Positions 13,167-14,551 of a stretch of DNA of 14,551 nt are shown in pieces. Position 1 is the first letter of the stretch. The number at the start of each line of letters is the position of its first letter. Made by a program: the position numbers and the translations under genes. The stretch comes from Spirochaetaceae bacterium (lineage in GTDB: Bacteria; Spirochaetota; Spirochaetia; Treponematales; Breznakiellaceae): contig JAITCP010000071.1 of assembly GCA_031283025.1 (NCBI GenBank), positions 1 through 14,551 on the forward strand, read 5' to 3'. Under the pieces are notes generated by a model, which worked only from the letters and a program-made list of their open reading frames with translations, was not told the DNA's origin and did no database searches.

Positions 13167-14551
13167 ACAGCAGACGGCAAAAGACTGGAATCGTTACGAT
13201 GTTGATGAATACTTTGATGAGAAGATTCGTCTTTTTAATGTAAAGCGCTGTCTTGGTTATATAGTAAAGGCGAAAGGGCCGTTAAAACTGGCCCTGTTTT
13301 TAAGTGTTGTGGAAAGTCTTGTAGCCCTTTCCGGGCCGCTCTTTGTCCAGCGGGCGCTGGATGTAGCGGTTCCCAACAAGGATATACGGCTGCTCCTTAT
13401 TATGGCGGGGTGCCTGGGCGCTTCGATTGTCATCAGTATAGGGCTTGGAACCATCCGTAATATTCTGGTAGCGCGGGCCGGGGCGGGAATAATTCACGAC
13501 ATCCGTTACGATCTGTTTTCCCATTTACAAAAACTTGCATTCAGTTTTTATGACAGCAGGCCCCACGGCAAAATTTTTGTCCGGGTTGTGCCCTATGTAA
13601 ACAGCGTTTCAGAGGCCCTTTCCAACGGGATCATCAACTTTGTAATAGAAGTATTAAACATTTTTTTCATTATCTTTTTTATGTACAAGGTAAGCCCGCA
13701 GCTTGCAACGATTGCGGTGCTCGGCCTGCCTTTGCTTGCCCTCTTTATCTGGACTATCAAGCCCGCGCAGCGCAAGGCATGGCAGCGGGTTTCCAACAAG
13801 AACGCAAATCTTAATGCGTATATTCAGGAATCCATAGACGGGGTTAGGGTTACGCAGGCTTTTGACCGGCAGAAGCAAAACCTTGGTATAATGAACCGCC
13901 TTGCCGGTGAACGCAATTTCGAGTGGATGCGGGCGATTTATATTTCAAACACCGTGTGGTTTTCTACAGAGACGGTCAGCCAGATTGTGTTTTCTTTTGT
14001 GTATATCATGGGAGCATACTGGATGAATCCCATGGCGAGTTTTGGGATGCTTCTTGTTATGGGCAATTACGTATGGCGTTTCTGGCAGCCTATTATCAAC
14101 CTGGCGAATATTTACAATACCTTTATTAACGCAATGGCATATCTGGATCGAATTTTTGACACCATTGCCGAACCGGTAACCATTCAGGAAATTCCCAATG
14201 CGGTTGAGTTTCCCTTTGTCCGCGGCCATGTTGAATTCAAGAACGTCAGTTTTAGTTATGACGGAATACGCAAAGTGCTGAACAATGTCAGCTTTGACGG
14301 ACACCCCGGTGAAAGCATAGCCATTGTAGGGCCTACGGGGGCGGGTAAAACTACAATCGTAAACCTGCTTTCCCGCTTTTATAATATTGAAGAAGGCCAG
14401 GTGCTGATTGACGGCCAGGATATAATGAAAGTAACATTGGCGTCCCTGCGCAGCCAGATGGGGATCATGCTGCAGGACAGTTTTCTTTTTACCGGAACCA
14501 TCGCAGACAATATTCGTTACGGCAAATTGGACGCAACGGATGAGGAAATCC
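13144..14551 (+). CDS. ABC exporter half-transporter, second subunit (partial, runs off window)
   Basis: ATG 13144 opens a frame with no stop to 14551 (469 codons). A GGGGGAG stretch lies about eight bases upstream, inside the previous gene. An N-terminal extension of about 35 residues (MARKKIIEQQTAKDWNRYD...) precedes the membrane domain (about 40-330; for example ALFLSVVESLVALSGPLF and IINFVIEVLNIFFIIFF). The ATPase domain starts near 360. Walker A GPTGAGKTT is at 396-404, and the Q-loop I-M-L-Q-D follows. The gene is cut before the signature and Walker B motifs. Overlap with the first half-transporter and matching architecture point to a heterodimer in the inner membrane. The expectation is a canonical Glu and His here and a deviant signature motif; the window does not reach them. 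Confidence 0.9.
   Translation, partial: MARKKIIEQQTAKDWNRYDVDEYFDEKIRLFNVKRCLGYIVKAKGPLKLALFLSVVESLVALSGPLFVQRALDVAVPNKDIRLLLIMAGCLGASIVISIGLGTIRNILVARAGAGIIHDIRYDLFSHLQKLAFSFYDSRPHGKIFVRVVPYVNSVSEALSNGIINFVIEVLNIFFIIFFMYKVSPQLATIAVLGLPLLALFIWTIKPAQRKAWQRVSNKNANLNAYIQESIDGVRVTQAFDRQKQNLGIMNRLAGERNFEWMRAIYISNTVWFSTETVSQIVFSFVYIMGAYWMNPMASFGMLLVMGNYVWRFWQPIINLANIYNTFINAMAYLDRIFDTIAEPVTIQEIPNAVEFPFVRGHVEFKNVSFSYDGIRKVLNNVSFDGHPGESIAIVGPTGAGKTTIVNLLSRFYNIEEGQVLIDGQDIMKVTLASLRSQMGIMLQDSFLFTGTIADNIRYGKLDATDEEI

Overview
This window looks like a piece of chromosome from a Treponema-like spirochaete, most likely of the termite-gut group. That is an inference from three things: several lipoproteins with short spirochaetal lipoboxes (ATC, AAC, LTC, FSC), nearly identical Treponema-style leaders, and a uniform AAAAGGAGTTTT translation start module. 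No rRNA, tRNA, CRISPR array or complete insertion sequence was seen.

Layout. Positions 1-416 are non-coding, with a GC-rich 71-bp inverted repeat and one copy of a dispersed repeat. Positions 417-1485 hold a PD-(D/E)XK nuclease-like (Rpn/YhgA type) gene whose first 22 codons are out of frame at a run of six G. A long terminator at 1480-1536 separates it from a convergent XRE-family regulator (1522-1911, minus). Two secreted, probably outer-membrane beta-barrel proteins follow (2186-3601 and 3760-4335). The first has a run of eleven C just after its signal peptide, where a one-base slip stops translation. Five lipoprotein genes, here called A to E, run head to tail from 4433 to 10995 and end at a strong terminator (11040-11084). 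A large palindrome made from two inverted copies of the repeat seen at 166-211 follows. Then come two overlapping ABC exporter half-transporter genes (11394-13166, and 13144 to the window end), which probably form a heterodimer with one degenerate ATP site.

How the lipoproteins are related. They appear to be built from exchangeable parts. B and D share 84 identical bases of start and leader but unrelated mature proteins. A and B share a 362-bp nearly identical segment covering a lipocalin-like domain, the stop, the spacer and the next ribosome-binding site. C and E share a leader and an N-terminal region with four aligned cysteines, then diverge: C carries a predicted seven-bladed beta-propeller, E a DUF2135-like domain. 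The last part of E matches the first domain of B. With the two barrels, this suggests a surface-protein locus that diversifies by domain shuffling, gene conversion and repeat slippage. This is the most interesting feature of the window. The functions of A-E remain unknown.
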